From contig NC_133897.1 of assembly GCF_964199755.1 (NCBI RefSeq), positions 74,438,080 to 74,502,079 on the forward strand: a DNA stretch of 64,000 nt, read 5' to 3'. This DNA comes from Larus michahellis (lineage: Eukaryota; Chordata; Aves; Charadriiformes; Laridae). The notes below the pieces were generated by a model. The model had not been told where the DNA came from. It saw nothing but the letters and a program-made list of their open reading frames with translations, and did no database searches. Made by a program: the position numbers and the translations under genes. Positions within the stretch are counted from its first letter, which is position 1. Each line of letters starts with the position of its first letter. Shown here in pieces: positions 50,530-63,800 of the stretch.

Positions 50530-53019
50530 AAGCCTGAGACATGCATCCCCTTCCACAGAGAACATGTGGCCAAAAAGCTGAGCTGGTGAAAGGTATCATT
50601 TCTCAACAGGTTTGGCCAAAGTCAGGCAGCAGAACGCAGTAACTGGTGCCATTTGTTAACCCTGCCTATAATTACACGAGTCAATAAGAAACAAGCTAGT
50701 TGTGCCCGGGCAGTTTCCCCGCTGACGTAAGGGAACACGCACAGCTGGCTGAAATGAGCCCCTTCTTTTTGACGAACATTCAGTAATGGATTTGCTGCAC
50801 CTAAAGCAAAGCTTTATTTCAACGCTTATTTTTAAAAAGCAGCAACGGGTTGTCCACACCCCGGTGATCTGCGTAATTGAGTTCATGACATAATATCACA
50901 ATGTTTACTAAGAAAGTGGCAGATGGTAGTTATTGTGGTTTGGTTTTTTTTTTAAAAAAAGGGCACGTACGTATATCATGATTATAGTCAGGGTATTCCT
51001 GTTGAAAACAACAGTTCTTTAATTTAGTAGAGGATATTAAAGTTTGTTTAAAAAACATGTACTCCATGAGAAGAGCGGCAGATGGAGTTAACAAGCTCAC
51101 CTGCTGTTTTACTTAAAAACACTGTCTAATAAGAGGTTGTGTGTTTAAAAAAATGCATTCATGCCATAATTTGTAATCCTTTCCTGGGGAGAGGACATAA
51201 ACGCTCTGAGGAAGGTGGCATGGAGGAGAAGGCACTTCTCCAAGGCAGAAGGGCTAGACTTGGAAAAAGAAAGGTTGTTTCTTTATAAAAACAGCTGCTG
51301 AGTCTTGAAGGGAGAGAGAAATAAGGGCAACCACATCACGCAGATTTATGCTCAGCTCCGTCAAAACAACAGATACAGAAGAGGCAGATCTCAGTTGTAA
51401 AGTGCTCGCGAAGGACAAAAATTCTGGGGGTGTTTTAGGGCATTCAAAAGGACTTCCCTGAGAGGGAAGTAACTGAGTAAATTCACAGTGAAATTGCTCT
51501 GGACTGAAATTGCACAACCTATGTCCTGGCTCTTCAGTCACCTGTCTGATGGGCTGTGTTTTCACAGCAGGACCAACTAGAGGTAAAAAAGTGCCCTTTC
51601 TAGGGGCCAAGGTGTGGTCAAGATCAAAAACTAGCAACTTCAGACTCCTTCCAAATAGTGTTTTGCCACATACCATGGGACACGTGACAGATTGTGTAAA
51701 TCACATAAACCTTGCATCTGCAGTCCCCTCTTGTTCCCTGATGATGCAGGTGGGTCTGTTCTTTGACAGTCGCTGATTCATCTCTTTCTTCCTTCAGCCT
51801 CAGTGAGCAAAACTGTTTAAACCCTCTGAGGTTGTTTCCATTTCTCCCAGACGGGATTCCCCCTTCCCTGTCCCACAGCAGCTGGGGGATGGAGGCAGGC
51901 TCCCCAGTGCTGTCTGAGGCAAGCTCAGCGCTCTTGTCTTGGTGGCCAAGGGTTTCAGCAGCTGCTTTCGGTGACTAGTTTTCCACAGATGTGTGAGCAC
52001 GGTGCAGGTTTGGGGTAATTATTTGTACTCCAGAAGCAGTCGGTGTAATTAGTGGTCAGACAAAATGATATTGAAAAAACAGTGGAAACGCATATATTCT
52101 ATAATACCAATCTAAGAAAGCTTTGAAGAAGGTAGTGATTTAAAAAGTTGATTAACGTGACACTTTAGGTGGCAAGAAGTTAATGGAATATGTTTTCTAC
52201 CTTGAGTATGTAAGATGCAATTACTATTCCATCCTGGGCTACATATTGCAACGCAGGATCAGCATTTCCCGCCGTGAAATCAGCAAAAATAATTCAGAAA
52301 GCTGGAAGCAGAGAAGATGGCAATGAGAAGATTATCCTTTTATTTCTCTTTAAATGACGCAGATGTAACAGAGAAGTGTGATACTGTGTTTATGAAAACA
52401 CCCCCGGCTGATGCCGCACCTGCTTACGGGCAGGCAACAGGAGTATTTCCTTTCTGTTACGCCGGCTGGCGCTTACTGCCAGCGCTTGCTTTGCAGTGGA
52501 ACACGGCTGTCTGCAAAACGTTTTGCTCAGGTAAACATGATGGAGTTTGGCCTTTAGAGTCCGTGTGTTTCCGTATGTATAATGAACCCCAACGTTGGAT
52601 CTGAATTAATGCAAGCTTTTATGAAGATTCAGTAAGCTTTGTTCCTTTCTGAACTGAACAATTCATTGAATCCTAGACTTATATAAAAAAAAATATATAA
52701 ATAAACCTTAACGTCCTTGGAGTAAGAACTGTGGCCTACAATGAGTACTTCACCACCACACAGGCGGAGTCAGTGTCAGTCTTTTGTGTGTGTCTGCACC
52801 TTCATAACTATACATGTAATTACTTTAAGCCAGAAGGGATTGCAACAAAGAGATCACGGCTTCACGATGCTCTCTGGTTAGCTGCTTAGGACATTCTCCA
52901 GGGAAGTGAAACACACGAATTCAAATGTCCTTGGGCAATATAGAGATATGGATGTTTTTATCTCCCCTTTCAAAAATGAGCAGCCAGGACCATTTCATGC
53001 AGAGCTCTGATACAATTGC

Positions 53020-53145
53020 TGAGGCCTGGAATTAGGTTTTCAGGTGCCCTAGGAGAGCAAAGAAGTTTTGGGGATCTGTGTTTACACAGAAGCATATCAA
53101 ACTGACATTAGGCACCTAAATCCTTTTGGAAGAGCCCTTTGTCTA
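53020..53145. repeat. Possible ancient interspersed-repeat remnant
   Basis: The stretch contains GGAATTAGG, AGGTGCC and ATTAGGCACCTAAATCC followed by TTTTGGAAGAGCCC. This resembles an old amniote repeat in which TTAGGCACCTAAAT-type blocks recur in both orientations. The match is from memory of its general pattern and is degenerate. Confidence 0.3.
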
Positions 53146-54082
53146 CCACTTTAGTCACAGCCGTTTCCCCCATGTAAGGCAGATGCTGCTGAATAAAAGC
53201 TGAAACATCTTAATTTCTTTGATTTAATTTTTAGAAAGCAAAGATGGAGAGAACCTGTACTGCTTTCATTAAACACTTTATTTTTTAAAAGAGCCCTGCA
53301 TTCAACAGCATCCTGTGCTCCATGTAGTAAACTTCTATTTTTCAATTTTGCAGATTAGCGATGGCTTGAATTGCCAAAAAAAAGGCACTTTAATGGACGG
53401 CTCCGAGACAAAGTCTGTGCTGTGCCCAGCCGGGTTTCTAGCGAGCAGCAAAAGGGTGTCAAGTGCATGACAGGAGCAGGGACTTTGCTGGCAGAAATGT
53501 GAACCCAGCAGGCAAGACTCTGCACACTGGGCTACTCTTTGATATTAAAAAAAAAATAATAATGAATACAATCACTTTTAGTATTACTTTTAAGGAAAAA
53601 AGTAAAAGTGGGAGTTGACAGGGAACAGACTGGCTGCCCAAACAGTTCAGCAGCATCGAAGGAGAAGAAAACAGAAAATGGAAAACCACCCAGCCTATAT
53701 CTGACATGGCTAACGACAACGATTCATCGTACATCGAAGTTGGACATTTGGGTTCTCGCTCTCTTTTCCACCGTCTCAGGAACTTCTCTGGGAAGCTTTG
53801 GTGGCTTATCACAGCTGCTAGGAGAGCACGAGGACGCAGGGCCGACAGGACCACGGCGTTTGCCTCCATGAATGTGCCACCTCTGCGGCAGCACTCCCCA
53901 CTCAGCTCCGGGTCTGTAAGCGTGCAGTTACTTACCTGCTCTTACTTTGAGACCAACGGCCACTGCCTTGAGAGCTCAGCCCATCCCTGGCAGGTGTTAC
54001 CTTGGTGTTTGCTGTTAGAGGAGACTTGGGGGAAGAGGACAGCGGTGGAATTGGGGCTTAAGAACTTGACAGTAATTTGGGG

Positions 54083-54101
54083 AAAAAAAAAAAAAAAAAA
54101 A
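54083..54101 (+). repeat. A19 homopolymer
   Basis: Nineteen consecutive A. I see no retrocopy sequence immediately upstream that this would serve as a tail. Confidence 0.85.
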
Positions 54102-55530
54102 GACTTGCTCCATCTGAGCTCAGCTCTGATATTTGTCAATTTACATAAATGGAAACAATAAAATTGAAATAATTTATTCACAAGTATAGTGCGGTCATTC
54201 ACTATTACAAAAATCAAGTATTTTAGATGATATTGTATAAAAATAGCCCATGACATCAGCTCTGTTTTTCGTCAGCTCCAGAAAAAGCTGTGGACTACAA
54301 GGGATGTGTGGGTTTGGAGGGTTTTTTTAGGTTGCGTATCGAGGAGTGTTGGGAATAAAATCGGTACTAAGTCTAGCTCACTCATTCGGGGAACAAAATT
54401 TACTACAGGGGAAGGCAGAAAGCAGAAAAGGCTAACTTCTCTCACACCACCGTGCTTTAGACACTTTCCCTGCACTGCCAAAGGGAGAGAGAGAGAGACG
54501 GGAGCTCCCTCTGCAAGAGCCAGTTCATGTTTTCTCCCAGCTGACCTTTAAGGGAGCCCAGAAAGACTAAACAAGGCTGGGAGAATTCAGTCTCAGAGGC
54601 TAAACAGAGAAAGCTTTCCAAAGAGCCCCAAGAGCCACACGGTGCCAGCAGCCCCACCGACAGCAAATATCCCATTTTATCTCCTCACCTTCTCCTCTCC
54701 CACAGAAACAAACTGCGTGTGACCTTTTGGGGGCTGTGCCCTGTCATGTTCCTGAGCTTTAAGAGATTCAAGTCTTTATCTACAGCTGCAGTAACTAGGG
54801 ACTTGGACAACAAATTTTGAAGCCGTGAAATAATCAGACCGCGTAAAACTTAGAGCTACATTTTCTTAAAACAACAAAAAAAAAAGTACCAAGTCATTAC
54901 ATGACATGATTTGTAATGTAATTGATAGCACAGAGCACAAGCCTGTTTCATTAGTGAGAAAACAATAGCAGTAAAAAAAAGGCATCTTATTGAATCACTG
55001 ATCTCCCATTAAGGGACAGCTGTGTGTTTTCATGGAAGACGTCAGCCGGAGTACCAGTCGAGATCACAGTATGTCCACGTACAAGGTTTGAAATCGATTT
55101 GTGAGAAGGCATGAGCAGGTTGTAACTGCATCTTTGTTCCCTGCAGGAGGCTTCAAAATAACAAGAAACTTTCCTATCTAGAATAGGAATATTCTTAAAA
55201 TAGGAGCTATGGGAGAAAGGAAGGTTGCTAAAGGAAAGAGCTGTCGTGGTTTGCAGATTATTTTATCAAGGAAGTAACCATGAACAAAATGCACTCAGTA
55301 TACTTCTATTACAGTTACCTTTTGCATGTAGTGCTTAGCTCATGATTTTACGTGCCAAATACCCTGTCTGCACTGAGAGTACTTCTGAGTGCACACCAGA
55401 TAACAACTACTCTTTGTCCTCAGGCTGTTATCAAGCCTCTGACCTGCCAGAAGTCCCACCTCTGCCTGCTCAGCCAGCACTGAGTCATATACGCCCACAA
55501 GGTCCAGGCTCAGGGAAGTGGAGGTGCCAC

Positions 55531-55580
55531 CCCATCCCATCCCTTCCCATCCCATCCCATCCCATCCCACCCCACCCCAC
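55531..55580 (+). repeat. Pentanucleotide repeat (CCCAT)n / (CCCAC)n
   Basis: Ten consecutive 5-bp units, mostly CCCAT, with one CCCTT and a terminal run of CCCAC. A microsatellite that is likely to vary in length. Confidence 0.9.
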
Positions 55581-55931
55581 CATGCCAAGCTGTAGGCTGT
55601 GCTCAAAACTGTTTTTTTTCTTCCGTCTACCTTATCTTAACTGCCACACACTAGTGTAAGACCTCGTTGTCCATGACTGAATCACACGGAGGGATAAGTG
55701 ATGTCAAGTGTAGCTACACAGCTTCAGAACAGCCCATTGAGTAAACTAGTCAGCAAATACCTACCAATAAGGGAAGAGCTTAAAGAAGTCAGGAATTCCC
55801 TGCGAATTAATCACAAAACACTAAAACCTGCCCAAATTCAGCAAGTAATATTTTCCAAGGCGAGGCAGCGTATCAACGCGAAACATTCAAAGTTTGCTAC
55901 GGCAACTCACCCCCAGCACTTTTTCACAGAT

Positions 55932-56064
55932 AGATCTCAAAGCCCTTTGCCAAATAGGTCGATATCATTACACTCCATTTTTAAGCGGGGTGAGAGAGGC
56001 TGGCCTGAAGAAGGTCAGCCTGAGAGCAAGAAGTGCAGCCAAGAGCAGAACAAAGGTCTCTTTT
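55932..56064 (+). repeat. Ancient MIR-like SINE remnant
   Basis: GATCTCAAAGCCCTTTGCCAA, then ATATCATTACACTCCATTTTTAA, GGGG, GAGAGAGGCTGG, GAAGGTCAG and AGAACAAAGGTCTC follow, in the same order, the MIR/CORE-SINE layout. In that layout a CTCAAAGCACTTTACAA-type block precedes a TATCATTATCCCCATTTTACAG-type block, a GAGGC block, an AAGGTCA block and a GAACCCAGGTCTC-type block. It is heavily diverged, consistent with an insertion older than birds. The 162-codon open frame starting at 55698 runs through it, which argues that the frame is fortuitous. Confidence 0.5.
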
Positions 56065-59000
56065 GTCGCCTGCCAGTAACCTTCCAGTCTGAAAAATCCA
56101 GATACGCTCTTTCCTTGCGGGAGGGAGGGAAGGAGGTTGTTTCAACTTCAGATTTGTGCTTTGAATATAATATGCTTGGAACTTAATTAATTTAATCAAT
56201 CAGATTTTGACATTCCTTCCTTTATCAAATACATATTAAAAAATCTTTATTAGAGAATCTGTTGGTTTAAACCAAAACCAGTCACCCCCACTGTAATTAG
56301 TCCTGAGGTCCATCAGGCAGGTGGCCTGTTTAAATGGGCCCATCCACCCTCTTATCGGAATTATGAAAACAGGCCATAAACAAGTTCATATGATCTCACT
56401 GCTGAACGCCACAACAGAATTGCCAAAGGATGCAGAGACCTTGCAGAAGCTGGAGGAGACACTGGAAGAGCCCATCTGCTACCATTCCCCAGTGAAAGGC
56501 TGGTTTGCGAGCTCACAGGGCAACAGAAGTACAACAACATACGTCAGAGCTATGGGGGAGAAGGCAGGAGCAGGGACAGGGCAAATTATCGCAACCTTGG
56601 CTTCAGAGAATACCCCACGCAGTGCATCATTAACGGTGACTCCTCTTCTCTCACCCAGACCTCTTCTCTGAGGCAGACTCCTCCAAGACCACTGTGACCA
56701 AGGAAAATGGAGAAAAGTGCAATCAGGCAAAATGCTTGAGAGGTGAAGGAGAGAGGTGAAGAGGTGAAGGATGGGTCTACTGTATTCGTCCTCCTCAGCT
56801 GCTGAGAGCAGAAACACAGAATAATTAAAGTTATTCCGTGAGATCTGCCAGCAAAATTTTAAGAGTGACTGCTTTGCTTCACTGAGTATATATTATGGTG
56901 GTGATGGTAGAGGATTGTAGGACACAAGCAAGATACCCCGTTTCTCCATGTTCCTTTTAAATAAGACTTTCCCAGGAGCTACGTTGGTACTGCAACAGGT
57001 GTTACTTCAGGTGATGCCCAAAGTTGCCTATTTACTTTACTGTTTCCATCTCTTCCAGTCCAGATTGTTACCACATTAGACAGATTGCCCATCAAGCATT
57101 AATAATACAAACGGAAAAAGCCCACTGTCCTGCCTGCAGTAGAGCTTCTGACTTGGCCATCAACCTTCATGAATGGTTTTACTTTGAGTTTCCTGAGAAG
57201 CAGTATCAACAACGTCTAGTACAGCATTAGGTACATTACATGATTACTTCCATTACAAAAAGCAAGAGAAACAGTGGGGGTTTTTTTAAATGGAAAATTA
57301 AAGTCCATGAGTCCCTCTGAATAAAAGCCACCAAAAAGTGTGAATGAAACTTGCTTTTCTAAACCATGCTGGTGTGAACAGCACCACAGCGTGCTTACAG
57401 TGTGAAAACATGCTATTCTACAACATCAAGTCCATACTCCTCACAAGCGAGGGAGGGGAGGAAGGGTCTTGTGGACTCCTTATGTTTTGTGTTCCCAGAA
57501 CTAGCCAAGAACTGCCTGAAAAATAACAAGTAAAATCCTTCCTTCAACCAGCTTCAAAGGGTTTAGCATATTTGTCCGTACGAATCAGTGGTCTTTTATA
57601 CACAGTTTAATATACAAAGGAGAAGAGGCACAGGTTTTATACAGTGAGAGTCACATTTCTGCTCTAAGAAGGGCTGGCTGTTCTGCCAGGGAAAGTTGTC
57701 AGCATCAGAAAAAAGATGACGCTTCCTCCTCTAAAAGACAAGCACCATCCTAGCAACCGATAACTGTGTTGTGTTTTTTTTCACTCATGGCCATTATTTG
57801 TTGTCTCAGCGGTATTTATCTATCCTCTGGTAATGATCAGAGGCTTATAATATATTGTAGCACACCAATATAAGCAGACGCCAGACTCAGACCTTAGCCA
57901 ATGTAGAGTTCAAGGACTTCACCGTCATCCGTTGCTGTTATTGATGGTTGTGATAAACTACACCAATCAGAAGCAGAAACTTTCACCTCCGCTAGGGTTG
58001 GAAAACCACCAACACGGCAATCCTTATGCTAGCAATCATCAGCTTTTGGGACAAGAGCATACCAAAAGGGTGCAAAACAGCCCAGGGAAGAACCACCATT
58101 GCTTTTCTCTAACGGTTTCACTCTGCTCTCCAGACACTGTAAGAGAGGGATCCTCTGAGCTTCCAGGCTCGCTTGCCCTGTGCCTGGCTGCCTTTCAGCT
58201 GGGGACGCACATGAATACAGCAGCTGGACAAAGGAAAGAGGTTAACTAGGGAACCTGTAAACTCCTTTTTTACAGCTTGAAGCAATCCTTTGATAAGGGC
58301 CTGAAACCAGTGACTGCAGAACTTCTAAGGGCTCCTTTTGTACAGTTCCCATCCCAGAATATTTATGTTCCTTCTTTGTCACAAGGACACAGGAGGGAGA
58401 GGATATTGCTGCTAGATTGACAAGGAACCTTACCACTCCACTAATTTCCAAAGACTCTGCTGCGATTGGGACAAATTCTTCCTTTAGGCCGTCCCAGGGC
58501 AGTGCTATTCTCAACAACATCTGCAGATAACATACAAAGCTGCTTCCCTGCCGGCTGCTCCGCTTTGCTGCTCCCTGCGCTCACTCCCCACAGCTGGAAG
58601 GGGAGCTGAGGGATGCTGCCAGCCTGTGGAAACCACATCTCTCTTTCCAGTGCCGAGCCAAGGGTTTTCTTTGAAAACCATGGGCACAAGCGTTATTCGG
58701 TGGTTTAGAAAAGGCACACTAAAAGTTTCGCTGAAAAGTCAGGAAGTTCCTTATTACTCTCTGATAAATACCCGTCAACCCTTAATAACTGTGTTTCGCA
58801 ACAACCCGGAGCAAGGAAGAGTAGCATTTCCCTGTCCTTAAGGGTTGAGAAGTACAGGCATGCCCAACCCAGCGCGATGCTAAGCCAACACCGAGTATCT
58901 TGCCCTTTTTGGAGGGTCTAACGATACGTTCATTTCTGATGTATCTGACATATTCTGATCTCCTCCAGGCTTCAAGGAGAGGGAGCAATGCAGGGTTTTA

Positions 59001-60283
59001 GACTGATGTCAGAGCTTTTGACCACAAAAGTCCTTCAAACCCCCATCCAAAACAAAACCGGCCAAACAAAAAAAAAAAAAAATAAATCCCTGAGCACATT
59101 AAAGCAAGTTAAAAAGGATAATATTTAAGCTAGTGTCAAGCTGTGTATGAAATCAAAAGTGGAGAGCAGTGGCTCACTGTGAGCAAAGCAAACGAATTGG
59201 CTCTTTGGGGTTTGTCCCACGTGCCACGTCAGAAGAAACAATTTCCTTTTCTGCGCTGTTATGAACATGATGGAATATAAAAAAGGAACAACTTTAAATG
59301 TTATCAGAAATATCTTCTCTTCATCTCCCTGTGTAAGGGCTGGTAAGAAACACTGTGTATGAAATTTGCTATTGGTGCTTTTGTACAAGTCATCTAGCAA
59401 GGACAATGACAGGAGGAGGAAGTCAAAATCCAGTCCACTGCTTAGATTCGACTTAATAATTGCTACAATTTCATGCAATGGAGTCCACAAACTTATTCTC
59501 TCACCGAGTTTGTAGATTGTCTGCAAACAGCTGAAAAAAAAATAAATCTGAGTTCTTTATTCAGAATGATTTACCTAAAGATTTCTAACAGGAATCCTGA
59601 CACTGTATATCTTTTGCAATCGCATTGCTGTGAAGTCAGTATTCAAAGTACAAGGCAGACTGGCTAAGTTTGAATGGCCTGACGGATCACATGAAATTGT
59701 TTCTAGATAACTTTTGTTTATACACCTCAGCTGCACGTTGCAAAGGAGAGCCCCATTAAGAATAGAAGGTCATAATAGCTATATAAAAATTACAACATCA
59801 AAAAAAAAATGAAATAGTCATAGGACACTTTTTCAGTTAAAAAAAATATTGCTGACTTGACTGACTACAGCCATCAAATCAATATATGTTATAATGGAAA
59901 TTAATATCAATGGATTATCTCCCAGGAGAGTCCTGCATGGATGAGCTGTCCCAGCAACTAATGTATTTTCCAGTGCCTAAGACACCACTGGTGTAGAAGA
60001 CGTGTCCCTCCCCAAAAAGGGAAATCGGAGAAACTTGGTACCAACTGCATCCAGCTGACATTGCCCCTCTGCTGTGGCAGGGATGGGAGCAGTGGTGACA
60101 GTGGAGCAGGAGCAGCAGAGGTTCATAACATCAGTGTCTAAAATACATCTGAGTCTAAAGTCTCTCTTACCCTTTCTGTTTTGGGGATAAAACCTGCATC
60201 TGTTGTATCAATAAATCTATAATCTGAATGACATAAAATAACTGGTGGTGTAAGCATTTGAAAGCATTTTATTACATGCTCAA

Positions 60284-60314
60284 ATGCAAATCAATGCTAT
60301 TAGGACATTAATTA
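60284..60314 (+). promoter_or_regulatory. Octamer and homeobox motif pair
   Basis: A perfect POU octamer ATGCAAAT (60284-60291) lies 17 bp before TAATTA (60309-60314), in AT-rich sequence with further ATCAATG and CATTAATTAG matches. A candidate noncoding regulatory element, not tested. Confidence 0.3.
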
Positions 60315-60710
60315 GCTCACAAAGCTGAGGATTTAAGAAATGCCAATATAAAGATTGCCTTTGCCGTTTGAGATAGCTCCTTTTATGTCTGCACACACGT
60401 ATGCACATCAATATGAGACTGCTTGTAACTCTCAGGTTCTCCAAGGCTTATCGCAGCTGCAGGATACCTCATGTGTTGGGTCCATCCTCCAAAGTACAAG
60501 GCCAGCAGTGGGAACAGCACTTCGCTTTTTGCTGGGAAAGTGATGGAGAAAGCCCTAGCCGAGATAAAGCTTACGGGTAGAAGAAATATTTTTCACTAGC
60601 CCAATTAGTAGAGTTAGAAAAAGGAGAAAACCTTCCAGGTAGACAAGTCCTTTTATGGGTCAGAAATAGAAATAACAAATTCCCAAATAAAGTTGGTGAC
60701 ATTTGCTCTA

Positions 60711-60762
60711 AAAAAAAAACACCAACCAAACAAAAAACAAAAAACCCAAACAAACCAAAAAA
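60711..60762 (+). repeat. A/C-rich low-complexity tract
   Basis: A10 followed by CAAAC/AAAAACC-type units. Low complexity; the short frames crossing it are artefacts. Confidence 0.8.
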
Positions 60763-60764
60763 CA

Positions 60765-60852
60765 CCTCTACCACGTGCTTCATGGTGGCTCCATGGTGCT
60801 CCACGTGGCCTCTACCACATGGCTCCATTGGGATTGGCGCTCCATGGAGGCA
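60765..60852 (+). repeat. Imperfect 44-bp duplication with E-boxes
   Basis: CCTCTACCACGTG (60765) recurs as CCTCTACCACATG (60809), exactly 44 bp later, with repeated GGCTCCAT words between. The first unit holds two CACGTG E-boxes; in the second the first is CACATG. A degenerate tandem duplication. Confidence 0.6.
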
Positions 60853-63800
60853 ATGACTTCTCAGGGGTTGATGCAAATCTCTGTAGATGGGTGCTTGCCT
60901 GCCACAGGGACAGACCTTGCCGAGATCTGCTTTCCTCCCAAGCTACGCTACGCGTCTCCGAGAGGCCCTTGCTCTGTGGCAATCACTGCCTGCGGCTGCA
61001 GGGGCAGCGGGAGAGCAGAAGCAGGCTCCCCAGCTGCTCTGGGTGGGAGAGCAGTTACAGCAGGAGCCACGGGAGGATGAGGGCAGCACAAGGCAGGAAC
61101 TAATCCCCCTGCACCCGTGACAAGTCAGGGCAGTGCCACCACCCAGCCCAAAGTGGGAAATCCCACAAGGCAGGTTATTTCCACCCGGGGCTGGGTCCCC
61201 AGCTCCCTCCCCACCTAAATCACCCGCAGCCAGCCTGAGGCATCACTGTGCTCACAGCCGCCCGTCAGCATTTTGGCACTTGCTCTCGCAGGTCTCCTCT
61301 TCCGAGAAAAATTATTTTTCTTCTATGTTTCCTCATGATGGTGGCCAAAAGGTCTAAGAATCGCCAGTGCTGCATTAAGAAAAAAAAAAAAAACATACCA
61401 AGAGATAAGTGGAATGAATGAGTAAAAACATAAAAACATTACCAAAGTGACAGGACATGAGCTGGGTGTGTTAGCAGTTTGGGCTGCCGTTCTCATTTAG
61501 GAAAGCCAGTACGAAGAGCTTTAGATTGCAGGTAAATTATCAGGGATTTACTGGAGGGCAAGTCGGTGGGGGGTTAGGATGGGGTGGGTGGCTGGTCTTT
61601 CTGCCTTGCGGATTTTTCGCTGGAGTTGCAGCATCCCAATAATCATGCTTTTTACTTCATCTCTTCCTCTTATAAACTCTTATAAACTCACGTTTGCAAG
61701 TCACCTCAAGTTAGCTTTGTCAGAATAACAACAGATTATTCCATGAACCTAGGTTTTGGCTTTTTAAAACTCCCCTGCATGTTGAAAACTATTAAGTTGA
61801 CATGTTTTTCTCCATGTGATTCTCCTGGTATGGCTTTGTGGTGGCCTGATGTCATACCTAACCACAAAAGAACATGATCTAATATACCAGAACTGTTAAA
61901 AAATATAGTGTCCGACACATTGGTTTCCTAACATCACAGGGAAAATATTTATACCATAAAACTTCTTTACTTTTAAAAAAGATGAAAGACAGTATTTAAA
62001 ATACCATAGGGTATATATGGGGAGTAGGAATATTAAGTGGATGAGTTTGCCGTTTTTTTTTTTTCTTTTGAGAAAACTGAAGTACTTGGTACTTTTGTAA
62101 AATACGGAAAATATTCTAGAGACCTGAAAGGATTTTTTTTTAATGTCCAGGTCTCTCTTATACCACACTGGCAGTTCAGCAGTTTGGCATTGCTAGAGTG
62201 GTATAAAGCAGCCTCTGGGTAAGAATTCGGTTCAGGCAGCATGGAATTGCAATTTAAAAAGTCAATCATTTGCAGGCTTGAACTGAAGGAAAACCAGAGG
62301 AAAATGCAATTCATTTACTGCAAAATGCTGTCGGAGAGAGTAAGGCGACAGAAGGCATTTTCAGGACATTGTGTACTGGCAGGAGACTGTGAAGAGGCAA
62401 AAGGATAAAAAAAGATGAGCCCTTCAAGACACAGACTTCAGCATCACCGCTAATCGCTGTTTTGTTTTCAGCAACTGAGATTCTGTGCTATTTTACAAAC
62501 ATGCCATTTGTGTTTAGAGCTAAATGGATTTATCTTGAAACGCAGGCCCTTTTCCTGGGGGCTTGTGGCCTGTAAGGCTTTCTGCTTTTTTTGCCTTTTT
62601 TTTTTCCCCCCTTTGCTTGGCCATGGCTGTGTTCTCACGCATAACTAAGGTGGAAGCTGGCAGCCCCCCAGAGGCAGAGGAAGGGCTGGAATTTCCCAGG
62701 TCACACTCAGGAATCCAGCTTTCTGCGAGACGTGGGGCACTACCTCCGAGCAGGAAAGATGCTTACAGCTGCTTGCTGTTCTCCAAGACAAGTTTAATAA
62801 CGTCTCTGTCTAAACTCATTCACACTCCGCAGACCAAGAAATGCAATCACCGCTCCCTCTGGTGATCCTTAATGCGCTCATTTCCATTTCCACCCCTCCT
62901 GAAATGAGGCAAGGAAGGGGTGCTGTTCGTTTCTGTCCTCTCAGACGTCTCACAGGCTTCACCTGCACGATGCTCCTGCAGCCAGTCATGGTCTACGTGA
63001 CGCCAAACTGGGAGGTGAAGGCTTGGGGGCACCAGGGGAGGTTTCTGGTTGCAGCTCGGGCTTGGCCGAAGCTTCCCGGGCTGCAGGCGTTACAACAGGT
63101 TGCTCACCCCAGTCCGACCCCCGGCTGCACAGCTGGCTGATGCGAACGCAGATGTGGACCCCAGCTGCCTGCTAAGGCCAGCCCCAGCTACTGTGCCCAC
63201 AGGGGGGGCACCGGGCTCGGCCTCAGATCCCGCAGGCGAAGCCTGGGGCTGCGAAAGCTGGGAAATCAGTCTAAAAATAGGTGTTTCAGTCAAAGTTTTG
63301 TTTTTTTCAGATCTGTTTTGCTGCTTTACAGTGCAGCACGCTAGAAATGTGGGCAAGTGGTTTTTGGTACCCAGCGTCGCCTTTTCATTTTAAAAGAATG
63401 TCCCCACACAACCACATCCCCATGTAAGGGAAAAGCAGCAACTTACTGGTAAAGCTGTTAAGTGGGAAGGCAGAATTACACTCTCCGTTAAACCTTACTG
63501 TCATTTAAGTGAGGCTCCGATGGCTTCAGTAGCTCCTTGCCGGGAGTGATGTGTGCCCGGAGGTCCGCACGCACCCCACCAGCCCATCCTTGGGCTGCTA
63601 AACAGCGGGAGCCTTACAAGGCTGCCAGGCAGAGTGTCTTTACTCCCCGGTGCCTTGTGGTTGTTTAGGTCTGTGTGTTTACCTAAATCAGAGGAAGCGT
63701 GGGATGAAGCACTTCTTCATTAAGGCACGACATGCTGCAGCGAGGGTCCTGCCTTCCAATTTACTGGAGAGTCTGGCATAACTAATGCTTTGCATTTATT

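Larger units (their letters stand above)
40924..53000. other. Upstream flank, no coding gene recognised
   Basis: About 12 kb of mixed sequence with no recognisable exon. It includes the 17-bp direct-repeat pair around 41.9-42.7 kb, a 15-bp tandem duplication (47590-47619), a perfect 24-bp tandem duplication (50482-50529), and open frames of 105 codons (42114) and 142 codons (48965) that match no family I know. Confidence 0.55.

Noticed and set aside
55698-56186. 162-codon plus-strand open frame
   Set aside because: It runs through a MIR-like SINE remnant and shows no recognisable domain or splice support, so it is most likely fortuitous.
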